From Mytilus galloprovincialis (lineage: Eukaryota > Mollusca > Bivalvia > Mytilida > Mytilidae), in assembly GCF_965363235.1 (NCBI RefSeq), contig NC_134848.1, forward strand, positions 59,296,181 through 59,360,180: a DNA stretch of 64,000 nucleotides, in the 5' to 3' direction. Position 1 is the stretch's first letter. Each line of letters starts with the position of its first letter. The translations under genes and the position numbers were made by a program. This document shows, one piece after another, positions 43,144 through 53,885 of the stretch. Below the pieces are notes generated by a model. That model made no database searches, was not told the origin of the DNA, and worked only from the letters and a program-made list of their open reading frames with translations.

Positions 43144-43455
43144 GTTAAAACATCTGTTTATGTAGCTAATGCTTTTAAGTGTAAATCTATAAGGAGTGAC
43201 AGTTATTCAAAATAGAGTGTGAAGGTTCGCATTGCATCAGTGTATTATTAGAGTGTTTAAAAGTGAACATTTATAAAGTGCTTACACTTTCACCTCAAAA
43301 TATTTATAACCCCCTCTTATTTTTAAAAAGAAAAAACTTTGACCCCAATATTTTATAACCCCCTCATATTTATGGCCCCATTTGAAAAGGGGTGGGGGTT
43401 ATAATTATGCACCCACACTCAAGGGGCTTTGGGTGTTCAGTGATACTACACTACT
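43144..43455 (-). repeat. Polinton right terminal inverted repeat
   Basis: Inverted match of 22570-22882, near-identical. Followed directly by the second TATATA of the target duplication. Confidence 0.93.
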
Positions 43456-43566
43456 TATATAAGCTTTGGATTTTACATATTTTGGCCACGAGCATCACTG
43501 AAGAGACATTATTTGTCGAAATGCGCATCTGGTGCAGAAAAATTGGTACCGTTAATGTTATTACAA
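43456..43566 (+). repeat. Remainder of the interrupted 349-bp ribozyme unit
   Basis: Resumes with TATATAAGCTTTGGATTTTAC and carries a hammerhead motif, then ends at GTTATTACAAG, short of the hairpin module. The array's third unit is thus incomplete on its right side, independent of the Polinton. Confidence 0.85.
43492..43535 (+). ncRNA. Hammerhead ribozyme (subfamily B), unit 3
   Basis: Same intact motif as units 1 and 2 (GCATCA, CTGAAGA, GACA/TGTC, GAAA, TGCGCA, TC, TGGTGC). It is separated from its own unit start by the 20.9-kb Polinton. Confidence 0.87.
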
Positions 43567-44519
43567 GTATCCATTTAAAAAATAATGAAGAGTAAGCATG
43601 GACTAATATCCAATTGTTCAAAATATTTAAAGAAATTAAACAAAAGCTCTGTTATTAGACTTTTGACTATGTGAATTATAGCATGGAAGCAATTTGGGTA
43701 CTCCTCATTTCAGAATCATTGATGGTTTGGAGGTCAGTTTAGACCAATTTTTCTATGATTCCATATGGAATAAAAATCAAATTGGTTTACCTTTATAATA
43801 AAGAAGGATAGGGCTACAAAATAAACACAGAATGGACATTTTTGTTTTCATCATAAAAAAAACGTAGATGAAAAAACTGTCAAAATAGGTGCAATTTGGG
43901 TACCGTCACGTTACATTTAATTGAAATCAATTAAATAATAACAATCTTCTTAAACTGAAAGATTGACAATACTTTCTTTTATTCGGACTTGATATCATCA
44001 GAATCAAACTAACTTTGGTTTTGTGCAAGTTAAAATAGCCTACCATATAATTCATTTTCTCTATCACAGAGATTTGGTGTTCATGAATAATTTTCCTGTG
44101 CATTTTGCCATTTTGGAATTATAAGCAACTTGTAATTACAGGTTTTTGGCGATGAAATATGTCCTACGATTGTTCTTTGACATCTTAGCCAAAAGTACAG
44201 GGAATAATAAACTACGTACGGGTTTCAATTGAGCACTATTTCTTATGTGCAACTACAAATATTTAGGTCGTTCGACGATCATTTAAACGGATAGTACCTA
44301 CGATTTTCACTAATTTATGACTCAAAATACAGAATTTTAAACAAATATAAAGAATAATTTCATAAGGTTTAAAGAAGATTTTTACAGATTTAACCACCGA
44401 ACTGAATTATTATCTATAGACAATATATTGCTGTAAAGACCGCCTTATTCCTACCACGATAATTGACCTGTGTTTGGATATCCTAATTGTGCCTGCAAAA
44501 CTTGTAAATGTAAGTAAAC
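43567..44519. other. Intergenic, upstream of the three-exon gene
   Basis: No gene or repeat recognised. The last few hundred bases should hold the promoter of the gene starting at 44520, but no clear TATA box is seen. Confidence 0.4.
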
Positions 44520-45990
44520 ATGTCGGAAAGAGGAAATTTAGCGGGAAGAAGAAAACGTACCCTCACAGATTCTGATGGAAAGAGGAACATAGAAGATGCA
44601 CAGGCCACTTATTACAAGTCGAAAATCCGCATTGGAAACGAGATTGCTAATTGGAATGACCTGACCGGTTAAGTCTGGATAGTCACACACAAGTTGCTAA
44701 ACTGCTGTTGGACAGGTTTGTGTGTTGTTTACATTTCTACCTCAGGCATAGATTACCTTAGCTGGATATGGCAAAACTTTTAAGAATTTTGGTTCTCATT
44801 GCTCTTTAACTTCGTACTTTATTTAGCCTTTTTAACTTTTTTGGATTCGAGCGTCACTGATGAGTCTTTTGTAGACGAAACGCGCGTCTGGCGTTTATAC
44901 AAAATTTAGTCCTGGTATCTATGATGAGTTTATTTACATTTATAGCTTCAAAATTCTTGTTCCAAAACAGACCTTTTTTCATATGTCAAAGAAGCACACT
45001 GCTTCTTATTTGTTTATATATTGCCAAATGATGTTTGTTTACTTAATTCTGGACGAGCAAATGTATGTAAAAGCGATAATTATAAGTGTAATAGAATGCG
45101 TTCATTCACGAGGGCCCACAAAGGGGAAATCTTAACTTACTGTTATTAAAAGTGTATTCGGCATTTTATCTGAAATTTCAATTGGTTTTAAGTTAAATTA
45201 TCAATCATAGGTATGCAATTCAAGACAGAAATATCAGTCCTAGAAAGAAATCAAACTTTGAAGACCATGCAATGTTCAAAACACCCAACACACACTGCTC
45301 CATCCAGTACCAGCCTAAATAGTGCAACACCAGATCCCAAAGCCATGACTCCTAGTAAGAAATCAAAACATGAAGAATTTAAAACTCAATCATATGCTGC
45401 TCAATCCAGTCCAAGTATGAATTATGCAACACCGGTTCTAAAAGTATTGACTTCGACACCAGGTCCTCTTGTTGACAATATTCAGCCCATGTCTGATATG
45501 TCCAGAATGTCATCTTCTGAGAGTGAAAGTCAAGCTGAGTATGTATTTGCTAACATTATGCCGAAGTTAACCACGAGCATCACTGAAGAGACATGTATTG
45601 TCGAAATGCACATCTGGTGCAAGAAAATTGGTACCGTTAATTTTATTAACAATTTATTTTATTTTTTATTTTATACATACATTTAAATTGTAATATGATG
45701 CTGATTGGAAAATTGAACATAAAAAGTAAATAAAGGTGATTCATTTATATAATAACTCATACAATTTGCCTAGACTGAATGTGGAATTCATAAATACGTC
45801 ATGGTTTATTTTCAGCGATTCTGATGCACATATCTCAGGAATTGAAGAATTACCAAGTCGTAGACGGTCACATATGAAAGAATCCAGCAATTTCATAAAT
45901 CCTTTTGAGCAAGTTTATTTTGAGAGAAGGACAATGGAAGTGTATACACCTAGAGCTATATCTAAGAACAAAATTGCAAGAAAATGTTAA
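44520..45990 (+). CDS. Three-exon host gene, 216-residue Ser/Thr/Lys-rich protein, function unknown
   Basis: Exons 44520-44667, 45211-45538 and 45816-45990 join in frame (introns phase 1 and 2). Borders are GTTAAG/ATAG for intron 1 (weak donor) and GTATGT/TTCAG for intron 2. The N terminus is basic (MSERGNLAGRRKRTLTDSDG) and followed by KIRIGNEIANWNDL, a motif like those after THAP or in related regulators. The middle is Ser/Thr/Pro-rich with Lys (ATPDPKAMTPSKKSKHEEF). The end is SDAHISGIEELPSRRRSHMK...FEQVYFERRTMEVYTPR. Composition suggests a nuclear protein. Each intron contains a hammerhead-type repeat in sense orientation. Not a family I can name. Confidence 0.6.
44740..44945 (+). mobile_element. 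Hammerhead-type repeat, subfamily A, in intron 1
   Basis: From CCTCAGGCATAGATTACCTTAGC to TTTAGTCCTGGTATCTATGATGAG; matches the body of the 16.5-kb insertion with moderate divergence. The tail is a variant (ACAAAATTTAGTCCTGGTATC) also found alone at 63433-63475. Confidence 0.75.
44851..44894 (+). ncRNA. Hammerhead ribozyme (subfamily A), intronic
   Basis: GCGTCA, CTGATGA, GTC-TTTTGTA-GAC, GAAA, CGCGCG, TC, TGGCGT. Complete core, with only the stem II loop different from the 16.5-kb copy. In sense orientation within intron 1. Confidence 0.85.
45555..45660 (+). mobile_element. Hammerhead-type repeat, subfamily B, in intron 2
   Basis: A short fragment holding the ribozyme half (CCACGAGCATCACTGAAGAG to GGTACCGTTAAT), beginning ~15 bp after the exon 2 donor. 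The open frame reading through it from exon 2 is accidental. Confidence 0.75.
45577..45620 (+). ncRNA. Hammerhead motif (subfamily B), stem III variant
   Basis: GCATCA, CTGAAGA, GACA-TGTAT-TGTC, GAAA, TGCACA, TC, TGGTGC. Core and stems I and II are intact; stem III is no longer self-complementary, so this copy may be weak or need a different partner. Confidence 0.78.
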
Positions 45991-45999
45991 ATCTGGGAA

Positions 46000-46745
46000 T
46001 GACAACAACAAAAGGGGTAATACTCGTTGGCCAATTAGAGTATGCTATTCATTACATAGGGTTTAGGTTGTAACTTTGGTGAAAAATTCAAATTTCAACA
46101 CCGATGTTTCAATTGTGGTTTCAACCACTCATTCTCACATGCAAAAAAAAAAACTCTGTATCGACTTCCTTAAAACTTCACACAAACTAATAATAATAAC
46201 TCTTACAAGATACAAGGCATAACTATCGATTACTTTCGAGGTGATAACAGAATACCCTCCTGATCTAGTAACTAAGACGACACCTCTCCAAGGACAGAAA
46301 AAACTAATTCCAAACATTGTATCTACTATGACAAGTTTAACTAAAATAATACACCTGTTTTTCCAACACTTGATACCAGGAACCAAAGTTTCCAAAATGA
46401 TGTTACCCCTCAAGATATTAATGTGAGAAATTGCAACTTCTATAAATCCAGATGACGATAGTAGGTTATCTAGAGTTGTCCGGTCAAAGGCAGTAAATGG
46501 CCTTAAAAATCATCTCACTTCCGTATCAGATCACCGTGATTAGATGCCGTAACTACATGGAAAACAACATATAAACCTTCCCCTTCAAGCTGATGATATG
46601 GACCAACCACCCATATATCAAAACCGTCCAATAACAACCATTATAGAACAGACGCATGCTTTACAAAATGACAATTATTCGTATGGAACTATTTTTCCTC
46701 TAGATACAAACAAAAGTAATTTAAGTAATTTAACACAATTCTAAA
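46000..46745 (+). pseudogene. Worn coding-like stretch, unknown
   Basis: In changing frames the plus strand gives protein-like text (RLSRVVRSKAVNGLKNHL; LPLQADDMDQPPIYQNRP) ending with a stop near 46744. Gln/Asn-rich text of this kind is common in the ORF1/gag-like part of retroelements, but there is no diagnostic motif. Treated as a fossil fragment of unknown origin. Confidence 0.25.
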
Positions 46746-46959
46746 TTTATATGATTGTTATTGTTACAAGAGTAAAGGTTTGATCATACAAGATGATTAT
46801 ATTATAAAACCCATTAAACAATTCGATTATTATAATAGCAATAGTAGAGAAGTCCACTCAACAACAGTTTACCTGCAAACTCTCAATCTGATCATTTTGG
46901 ATTTTAGATTTATTTTTACTGTTTCCACGTCATGTAATGTTGTCATTTTATCGGTATAT

Positions 46960-47245
46960 TTGACATGCCCATCAAGCGCGGAGGTTTGATTACCCACAAC
47001 ACGAAATTCAACCTACCATGTTCTCTTAAAATGTCCTGTACCAAGTCAGGATTCGAATATGGCAGTTGTTATCTAATAGTTCATTTCTATGAATGTTGCA
47101 TTGGTGTTTATGTTGCACTTCTGTGTTCTGTTATTATGTTGTTTTCCGCTGATAGTTTATGCGTTTCCCTCGGTATTAGTTTGTTACCCGGATTTGTTTT
47201 AGCTCAATCAATGTATGACTTTTGAAAAGAGGTATACATCTGTTG
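46960..47245 (+). repeat. Dispersed repeat (TACCAAGTCAGGATTCGAATATGG family)
   Basis: Similar text occurs at 57480-57600 (TACCAAGTTAGGAATATGACAGTTGTTATC). T-rich and non-coding; the open frame over it is a by-product. Class unknown. Confidence 0.5.
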
Positions 47246-48690
47246 CCTTTATTTACTCCTACATTTGTGGGGTTTCATAATGTAACAACTTAAGTGCTGT
47301 AAGTGAGAAGCACAGGTTTTAGAACGCAACGTTGATATGTGTGTTAATGAAATGGAAGTTATAAGACTTATTTTCAACATAAAGAATTGAAATACTAAGA
47401 ACTTCATAATAAAAATAGTGATATGTTAGATGTATTCAACAGTTGGACATGACATTTCATCGTATATTCGTGCATCCAGCCAAATCTGTATTCATTGACA
47501 TGCTGATCAAAACAATAATTGACATTGAGTATGAGGTAAACAAAGGTAGAACAATATGGTAAGCTATTGTTAACCCTCGACCAGGTCATTATGAGGAAAA
47601 CATGTACTTGTTAAAATAAATTGTGTAACATGCTTGGTATAGGAAGTACTAGTATATGGGCACAAACTTGCTGTCAAATGGCTACGACTAACGTTTTTAT
47701 AGTGCTGATGAACTGATTTATGAGCTTTGCGAATACTGAAAACGGATAACGCTTTTCCAATCAGTGGAAGGATATTTTGCCGGATTAATTGTTGGTTGGT
47801 TAACGTCCATTTGCAAATATTTCATGCAAATTAAAGACGAAACAAGATACACAATAAGAAGGTCTTGTAATAAAGGCCATGGGGGATGAAGGTCGGGGAA
47901 ATTTGGACAGCCACTTGACAATGAGGGTATAATGTATAGGACAGACATTTTGTCTTGCAACACACCACCTACGGACCCTCAAAGAGTTTTGGCAAGGGTT
48001 CTTTACATGCGAGACCGTTGCACTCTCGATACATTGGATTTAACATCCTCATTCTGACCGGACGTGGCTGCAAACTTGTAAATCCCGCACAGCCATTTCC
48101 AAGCGTTTTACTGCATGAATTTTCTAAAACATTTTAGTATCGTCGATTTGTTCAAATAAGCAGATATTTACATTTTTATGATGATGACTTGGCCGATAAA
48201 TCAGACCGGTTATATAATCAAAGCGCGAAAGCGCTGTAAAGGCAGTTAATTACAGGTTGTGTGTATTTCTAGTCCAGTTATATCATTATCTTCCATAGAA
48301 CAGAGGTGGTTTGTAGTATTTAAGATTTAGAGTTCTCTTGTACCTAGTTCACCTATATCTATAGTCTACTGTTTACAGTATATTTTCTGTACCTCGCCAT
48401 GAAATGCATTTTTAAGACATAAGAACTTTTCCTTTTTAATGTAAATAAAACTATTTTTAATTATTGATTATATACACATATTCAATTACTCCTATCCTAT
48501 GAAAAATAATTCACAAAGATTGACTAGTCTCCGTTCTGTGTGTATTGCTAGAACATCAAGTAACATAATGGTTAATGTACATAGTAACATGTCAACTCTT
48601 TTGAAGACAGAACTTTTTTAAAATTGTCCCTCCAAGCAAAATTATTTTTCAGTATAAACATGATAAAGTTATCTACCTGTATTAATGACC
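47246..48690. other. Repeat-rich intergenic stretch
   Basis: No gene. 47995-48085 is another diverged copy of the CATTCTGACCGGACGTGG dispersed repeat seen at 8.9 and 17.5 kb; the rest is unassigned. Confidence 0.45.
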
Positions 48691-49084
48691 TAGAGACTCT
48701 CAAGAGCCTGTGTCGCTCACCTTGGACGGTCTATGTGCATATTAAACAACGGACACATATAAAATGACAAAATTGTGTTTTTGATGATGGGGATGTGTTT
48801 GTAGATCTTTCTTTACTGAACATTCTTGGTGCTACAATTATCTCTATCTATAATAAACATGGCCCAGTATTTACAGTTGAAAATATTTTTTAAAAATTAA
48901 CAAAAAATACAAAAATTTATGAAAATTGTTAAAAATTGACTATAAAGGGCAATAACTCTTTAAGGGGTCAACTTAAAATTTTGGTCATATTGACTTATTT
49001 GTAGATCTTACTTTGCAGAACATTATTGCTGTTTACATTTTATCTCTATCTATAACAAGTGAAACTGCGAGCTACTGCTCACTG

Positions 49085-51093
49085 ATGATACCCCCGCCGC
49101 AAGTGGATAATATTAATAGTGTAAAAATATGCAAGTGTTCGGTAAACAGGAAGTTGTCGAGTGATGAATCTGAAAACGCATCACACGGTATAGCTGACTT
49201 ATATAAATCCTGAAACCAAATTTCAGAAATCCTTGTATTGTAGTTCCTGAGAAAAATGTGACGAAAATTTTCAACTTGGCTATCATGTGTAAAATCAGAC
49301 AAGTGTTCGGTAAACAGGAAGTTGTCAAGTGATGAATCTGAAAACGCATCACACGGTATGGCTGACATATATGTTAGACTCAGATCGACGTCCGGCCTCT
49401 AATCGACGTCCATTCCTCAAATCGACGTCCGTTCCTCAAATCGACGTCCAAATCTGACGTCACATTCTCAAATCGACGTCCAATATTGTTATTCTCTATA
49501 AATCGGACGTAATGTATTGCCATAAACGACGTCCGATTGATTGTAGTCGTCTTTAATTCATGTTCAATATCAATAAATAATAAATTACGGGACTTAATTT
49601 ACACTTATACATATACATGTTTTGTATGGTTCTTATGACAACTAAATTTTCCGAAACATTTATACATACTTTCCGTATACATTTCTTCAACCAGAAAACA
49701 TGTATATTAATGTTAATCCTGATAAAAGATTATCCAATTGATCCACATAATAGTGTGTCATTCCTATTCATAATAATAAATTACATGCATGTAAATGTAT
49801 GGCAATTAGTAAGCAACCCATCAACAAAGAAAACCAAACGAAATCTAGGAGCTTTATTGAGTCTTCAACAATAGACAAAATGAGAGTATTATAATTCGGA
49901 CTCTGTAAAGTTTTTTTCCAACAAATTTCTAAGTTTTACACATGGAGTGAAACGTAAACACAAGAAATTGGCATTATGTTTTATGTTGTGCAGTTACACC
50001 ATGTACACCACTATTTTGGGTTAAATGCAGTGCTCACACACATGTTTAACCCCGACATATTCTGTATGGGCCATCAGTGCATTGGTTTTCGATGGTTTAT
50101 GTCTGTGATATTTGTCTTTCGGAATTTTTTTTTATAAAGAAGACCGTTAATTCTTTTATTTGAATTGTTTACATTATTTATGTCGTGGCATTTTATAGCC
50201 TTTGTGGTATGGGTTTTTATCATTGTTGAAAGCCGTATGGTTTATAATTGCTCACATCCATTTTATTTGAACTCTGGTGTATAGTTGTCCCTCTGGAAAT
50301 CATATCCATCTCTAAAATTTAAAAATTGATATCACAACCTGTTTAAAAACTTAGTCTAGTCTTTTAATAATTAAAAAAAAAAACACTTTTTTTTTAAATA
50401 GATCTTATTTGTCTCACATAATAAGGGACGATATCAAAAGTTCAATGAAGTATAAAAAAAACTTAATTCATATAGTTTTTTTCACTGACCCCCCCCCCCC
50501 CCCTAACCCCTATTAACTCATGATTTGGGAATAATAAATTGACCAATAATGATATATATAAAATCGATGTCAATTAGACAAAACTTGCAACAATTTTCGA
50601 ATTTTGAACCCCGCCCAAAAATTATTTGAGTTAAGTTGTTTTTTTTTTATCCTTCATTGATTTTTTTTATATCGTCCCTAAAGGTTTAAATGTATCAGCT
50701 GTTATCGGTTCACTTCAGTTTTATAGTCTGTGTCCAAAACGGACTTTGACTAGAGAAGCTAAAATCGGACGTCGATTAGAGAATGTCAAAAAATGGACGT
50801 CGATTAGATAGGCATAAAATTGGCCGTCGATTTGGAATGTTATTTTATTGTGACGTCACATTTGGACGTCGATTTGAGGAACGGACGTCGATTAGAGACC
50901 GGACGTCGATCTGAGTCTTACATATATAAATGTTGATACCAAATTACAGAAAGGGTGGATGTGTAGTTCCTGAGAAAAATGTGACGAAAGTTTCATGGGA
51001 CGGACTGACTGACGGACTGATGGACGGACTGACGGACGGACTGACAGACAGAGGTAAAACAGTATACCCCCCCTTTTTAAAGCGGGGGTATAA
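49085..51093. mobile_element. GATACCCCCGC-ended repeat, middle layer
   Basis: Begins GATACCCCCGCCGC and ends AAAGCGGGGGTATAATA, an imperfect inverted pair. It contains a ~170-bp direct repeat (GTGTTCGGTAAACAGGAAGTTGTC at 49136 and 49302) and a GACGGACTGACGGAC run near its right end. Interrupted by the element at 49373-50919. Confidence 0.5.
49373..50919. mobile_element. 1.55-kb element with iterated ATCGACGTCC inverted ends
   Basis: The left end runs AGACTCAG then ATCGACGTCC at least five times; the right end is the same inverted (GGACGTCGAT repeated, then CTGAGTCT). ACATATAT stands on both sides (49365-49372 and 50920-50927), and removing the element restores the host repeat. The interior is non-coding and T-rich, with a poly-C run near 50490. 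An 8-bp duplication fits hAT-like chemistry, but no transposase is present. Confidence 0.75.
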
Positions 51094-51492
51094 TAATATT
51101 TAAGATAATAACCAAACTCTGCAAAATTTCCTTCAAATTACTAATTTGGGGGCAGCAATCCATCAACGGGTTGTCAGATTTGTCTGAAAATTCCTGGGCA
51201 GATAGATCTTCACTGAAGAGACAATTTCACCCTATGTCAGATTTGCTCTAAATGCTTTGGTTTCAGAGTTATAAGCCAAAATCTACATTTTACCTGCATG
51301 TTCTATTTTTGGCCATAGTGGCCATCTCGGTTGGTTGACCGGGTCTAACCACACATTTTTTAAATTAGATACCGCAATGATGATTTTGGCTAAGTTTGGT
51401 TAAATTTGGCACAGTAGTTTCAGAGAAGATTTTTTGTAAAAGTTTATGGACGACGAAACCAAGTGATGAGTCAGGTCAGGTGAGCTAAAAAG

Positions 51493-52998
51493 GAGTTTTT
51501 AATCAAGGTAACAATGACATCTGGTGGCCATAAAAGCTGTCTCATTAGCATTTTAACCACTTCCCATATTTGCTTTTAAGACAATAGAAGAAAATTATTC
51601 AATGCAAAAACAAAACTTACTTGTAAATATGAAATTCTCTTTACAGTATGAGTTTTTCTCATTGTTGGAGATTGTACAGTAGTACAGTCCTGTAACTGCT
51701 TATACCCATTTCTTATCCCCTTTAGTTTGATAAACTCACAGAATATCATATATTTACATTGTGCCACATCTCCTTATTTTTATATGCATTACAATAACAT
51801 GAACAATTGTAATTCAAATCTATATATCAAAGCAAAATGAATTTCACTACTTTCATTCATGCATCCTTTGGAAAAATATAAGTTCTAAAATGACACAATA
51901 TATGTTTATTTATATAAAAATAATATTTAGTTTTCGACTCTTAACAGGTATAAACAAGAATGTGTCCCCAGTACACGAATGCCCCACTCGCACTATCATT
52001 TTCCATGTTCAGTGGACCGTGACATTGGGGTAAAAACTCTAATTTGGCATTAAAATTAAAAAGATCATATCATAGGGAACATGTGTACCAAGTTTGAAGT
52101 CGATTGGACTTCAACTTCATCAAAAACTACCTTGACCAAAAACTTTAACCTGAAGAGGGACAGACGGACGGACGAACAGACGAACGGACGCACAGACCAG
52201 AAAACATACTATCGTAGGTGGGGCATAAAAATGCACAGCTGTGTCATGATTTGTGAAATCTGTGCTGAAAACATAGGCATTTATGGTGTTTGAGTAATTC
52301 CATCTGTGAAGCTCAACATTAGCTCGTCAGTTGGTGGTGGACAGTTATAAATCTTTCCTGCAGGATGAATGTACATCTGTTCAGGAAAACCAATTTCACA
52401 AATCAAAACTTTCCTCTAGATTTCTCCTACAAAATTCATCCAGTTTAGTTCTTTTGGTTTAACGGGAAACCGTCCTGATTTTTAATTTTGTAAACAATTC
52501 AGTCTCTTGCTTACAAATGGTGCATGAAAATAGGATGGGAATGCATGGCAGTAGACAAGTCTCTATAAAGTGGGTATGTGCCCTGAAAAAAGTTTTATAA
52601 CATTAGCTTTTTTGAAACTTGTGAAAGACTTGTGCAACACACATACCTAAATAACTATAACATAGGTGGAGAGCATCATTCATGTCAATGTTTTGTTCCT
52701 GTTTACATTGTCATTGATATTTTTCAAGAAAGCCCGAGGCATAGCTCATGAATTCTTGTCATTACAACCGAAATTTACATAATTACTGCTAAAATAATTA
52801 TCAGTATAATATATCTCTTGTAGAAAAACCATACAATTGTAGTATTAACCAAAAAATGTCAAACAGATGATATTGAATCGTAATCCCAAAAGTTATGACG
52901 TCTTGAATTCACCCCCCTTTTTATTCTAAAACGATAATTGCGGTTGCAAACAGACTTTGGTTTACTTGCATGGCGATTATATAAATAACAGTATATAT
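51493..52998. other. Intergenic with a dispersed bivalve repeat
   Basis: 51960-52230 is a repeat with CCCCACTCGCACTATCATTTT, then ACCAAGTTTGAAGTCGATTGG and a GGACGGACGAACAGACGAACGG run, another common bivalve pattern. Nothing else is recognisable. Confidence 0.5.
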
Positions 52999-53022
52999 TT
53001 CTTAAAGAAAATAAAGTTTTAC

Positions 53023-53223
53023 CATGAATAGTTTCCTGAACGTAGTCGTTTTCAGTAAAATGTGCCTTGCAAACAACAGCTGATTGATATGGGTTCTACG
53101 ATTGCATCGCACATGACAATCTACGTTTGCGTTGATCCAACTTTTCCTTCTTATTAAGTCATTTAGAAATGCAAGTCCTCCTCTTAAATGACACTCAGGT
53201 ACACACCAACAAGGACTAGGCAT
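53023..53223 (-). pseudogene. THAP-like first exon, frameshifted
   Basis: Begins MPSPCWCVPECHLRGG, a THAP-type opening (C-x4-C). It continues FLNDLIRRKSWINA, then in a different frame gives VCKAHFTENDYVQETIH, the C-x2-H half expected of THAP domains. A donor (CATG/GTAAAAC) closes the exon at 53023. The two halves are out of frame as sequenced, so this host exon is a pseudogene or the sequence has an error. Related to, but distinct from, the 18.5-kb THAP exon. Confidence 0.55.
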
Positions 53224-53278
53224 CGTTAATTGTGTGATTGTGCGAGTGCAAAAACGGAAGTTAAGGACGGAACTGACT

Positions 53279-53885
53279 GGTCTCACTAATAAGAGACAAG
53301 AAGAATTTTAGAGACAAACAGCGACAAGAAGTTTAATTTAGTGACGAAGCGACAATAACTAACAAGGGACAAGCGAATCGTAATTCTCTCACGAGGCTAT
53401 TCTCATTTGATGTGATAGGGTGAAGCTACACCTATCAAATATGTCCCTATGAAAAAGAAGAATTTCACTGTTAGAAAGGAAATGATATTGCATGGTTTTG
53501 ATTCAATAAATTCTTTAAAAGGAAATTGATTTTTTTTTGTTTTGATGGCCAATTTTTAGCGTGTGCATAAAATATATTTTTTTTATATCTAATAAAAACT
53601 AATCCCTTTCTACTTAATAAAAACATATTTTTATCTATCAATGTACAGTAATATAAAAAAGTTTTATAACCGCCCCTATAATAAAAAATAACGCATGTTT
53701 TTTTTAATATCTATGGGGAATAAGTTGTTGCAATGACATTTTTTTTATTTATGTATAGTCGCTATATAGTCTTCTTGACGCTTCTTCTCGCTAAATTAAT
53801 TCTATTGTCGCTTCTTATCGCTATTTTAATTTTATTGTCGCTTCTTATCACTTTTTGACGCTTCTTGTCTTTAATTAGTGGAACC
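53279..53885. mobile_element. 607-bp MITE-like element with iterated GCGACAAGAAG inverted ends
   Basis: The left end begins GGTCTCACTAAT with AGACAAGAAG/GCGACAAGAAG units; the right end has CTTCTTGTCGC-type units and closes ATTAGTGGAACC. The interior is T-rich and non-coding. It lies just upstream of the broken THAP exon. No clear target duplication. Confidence 0.6.

Larger units (their letters stand above)
22570..43455. mobile_element. Polinton/Maverick element, young and nearly whole
   Basis: The element is 20.9 kb, beginning AGTAGTGTAG and ending CTACACTACT. The same TATATA hexamer stands on each side; joining the flanks restores an uninterrupted 349-bp ribozyme unit, so ends and target duplication are exact. 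It encodes, rightward, integrase, minor capsid, a basic protein, major capsid, protease, ATPase and two small proteins. Leftward it encodes a protein-primed DNA polymerase. The gene set is that of a virus-like Polinton. Near-identical terminal repeats and the perfect target duplication point to a recent insertion. It looks nearly whole, with about one or two breaks. The right arm from 36 to 43 kb carries non-canonical spliced genes. Confidence 0.95.
48691..51492. mobile_element. Outer bivalve repeat hosting two nested insertions
   Basis: The left edge has CTCTCAAGAGCCTGTGTCGCTCACCTT and the right edge ATGAGTCAGGTCAGGTGAGCTAAAAAGG, the familiar opposed ends of a common bivalve repeat as I remember it. 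The left part contains an internal ~210-bp duplication (TTTGTAGATCTT...TATCTCTATCTATAA, twice). It is split by a second repeat at about 49085-51093, which is itself split by a third element. Confidence 0.5.

Noticed and set aside
22570-43455. Independent adenovirus- or herpes-like virus genome
   Set aside because: Integrase, 6-bp target duplication, terminal repeats and gene order identify a Polinton.
46135-46413. 92-codon minus-strand frame
   Set aside because: No motif, no splice or promoter context; the plus strand has more protein-like, though worn, text.
49072-49368. 98-codon minus-strand frame with an internal repeat
   Set aside because: It is explained by the direct repeat inside a dispersed element; no protein features.
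49385-49480. CRISPR-like ATCGACGTCC repeats
   Set aside because: The words are too short, the spacing is irregular, and the inverted set at the other end shows they are transposon ends.
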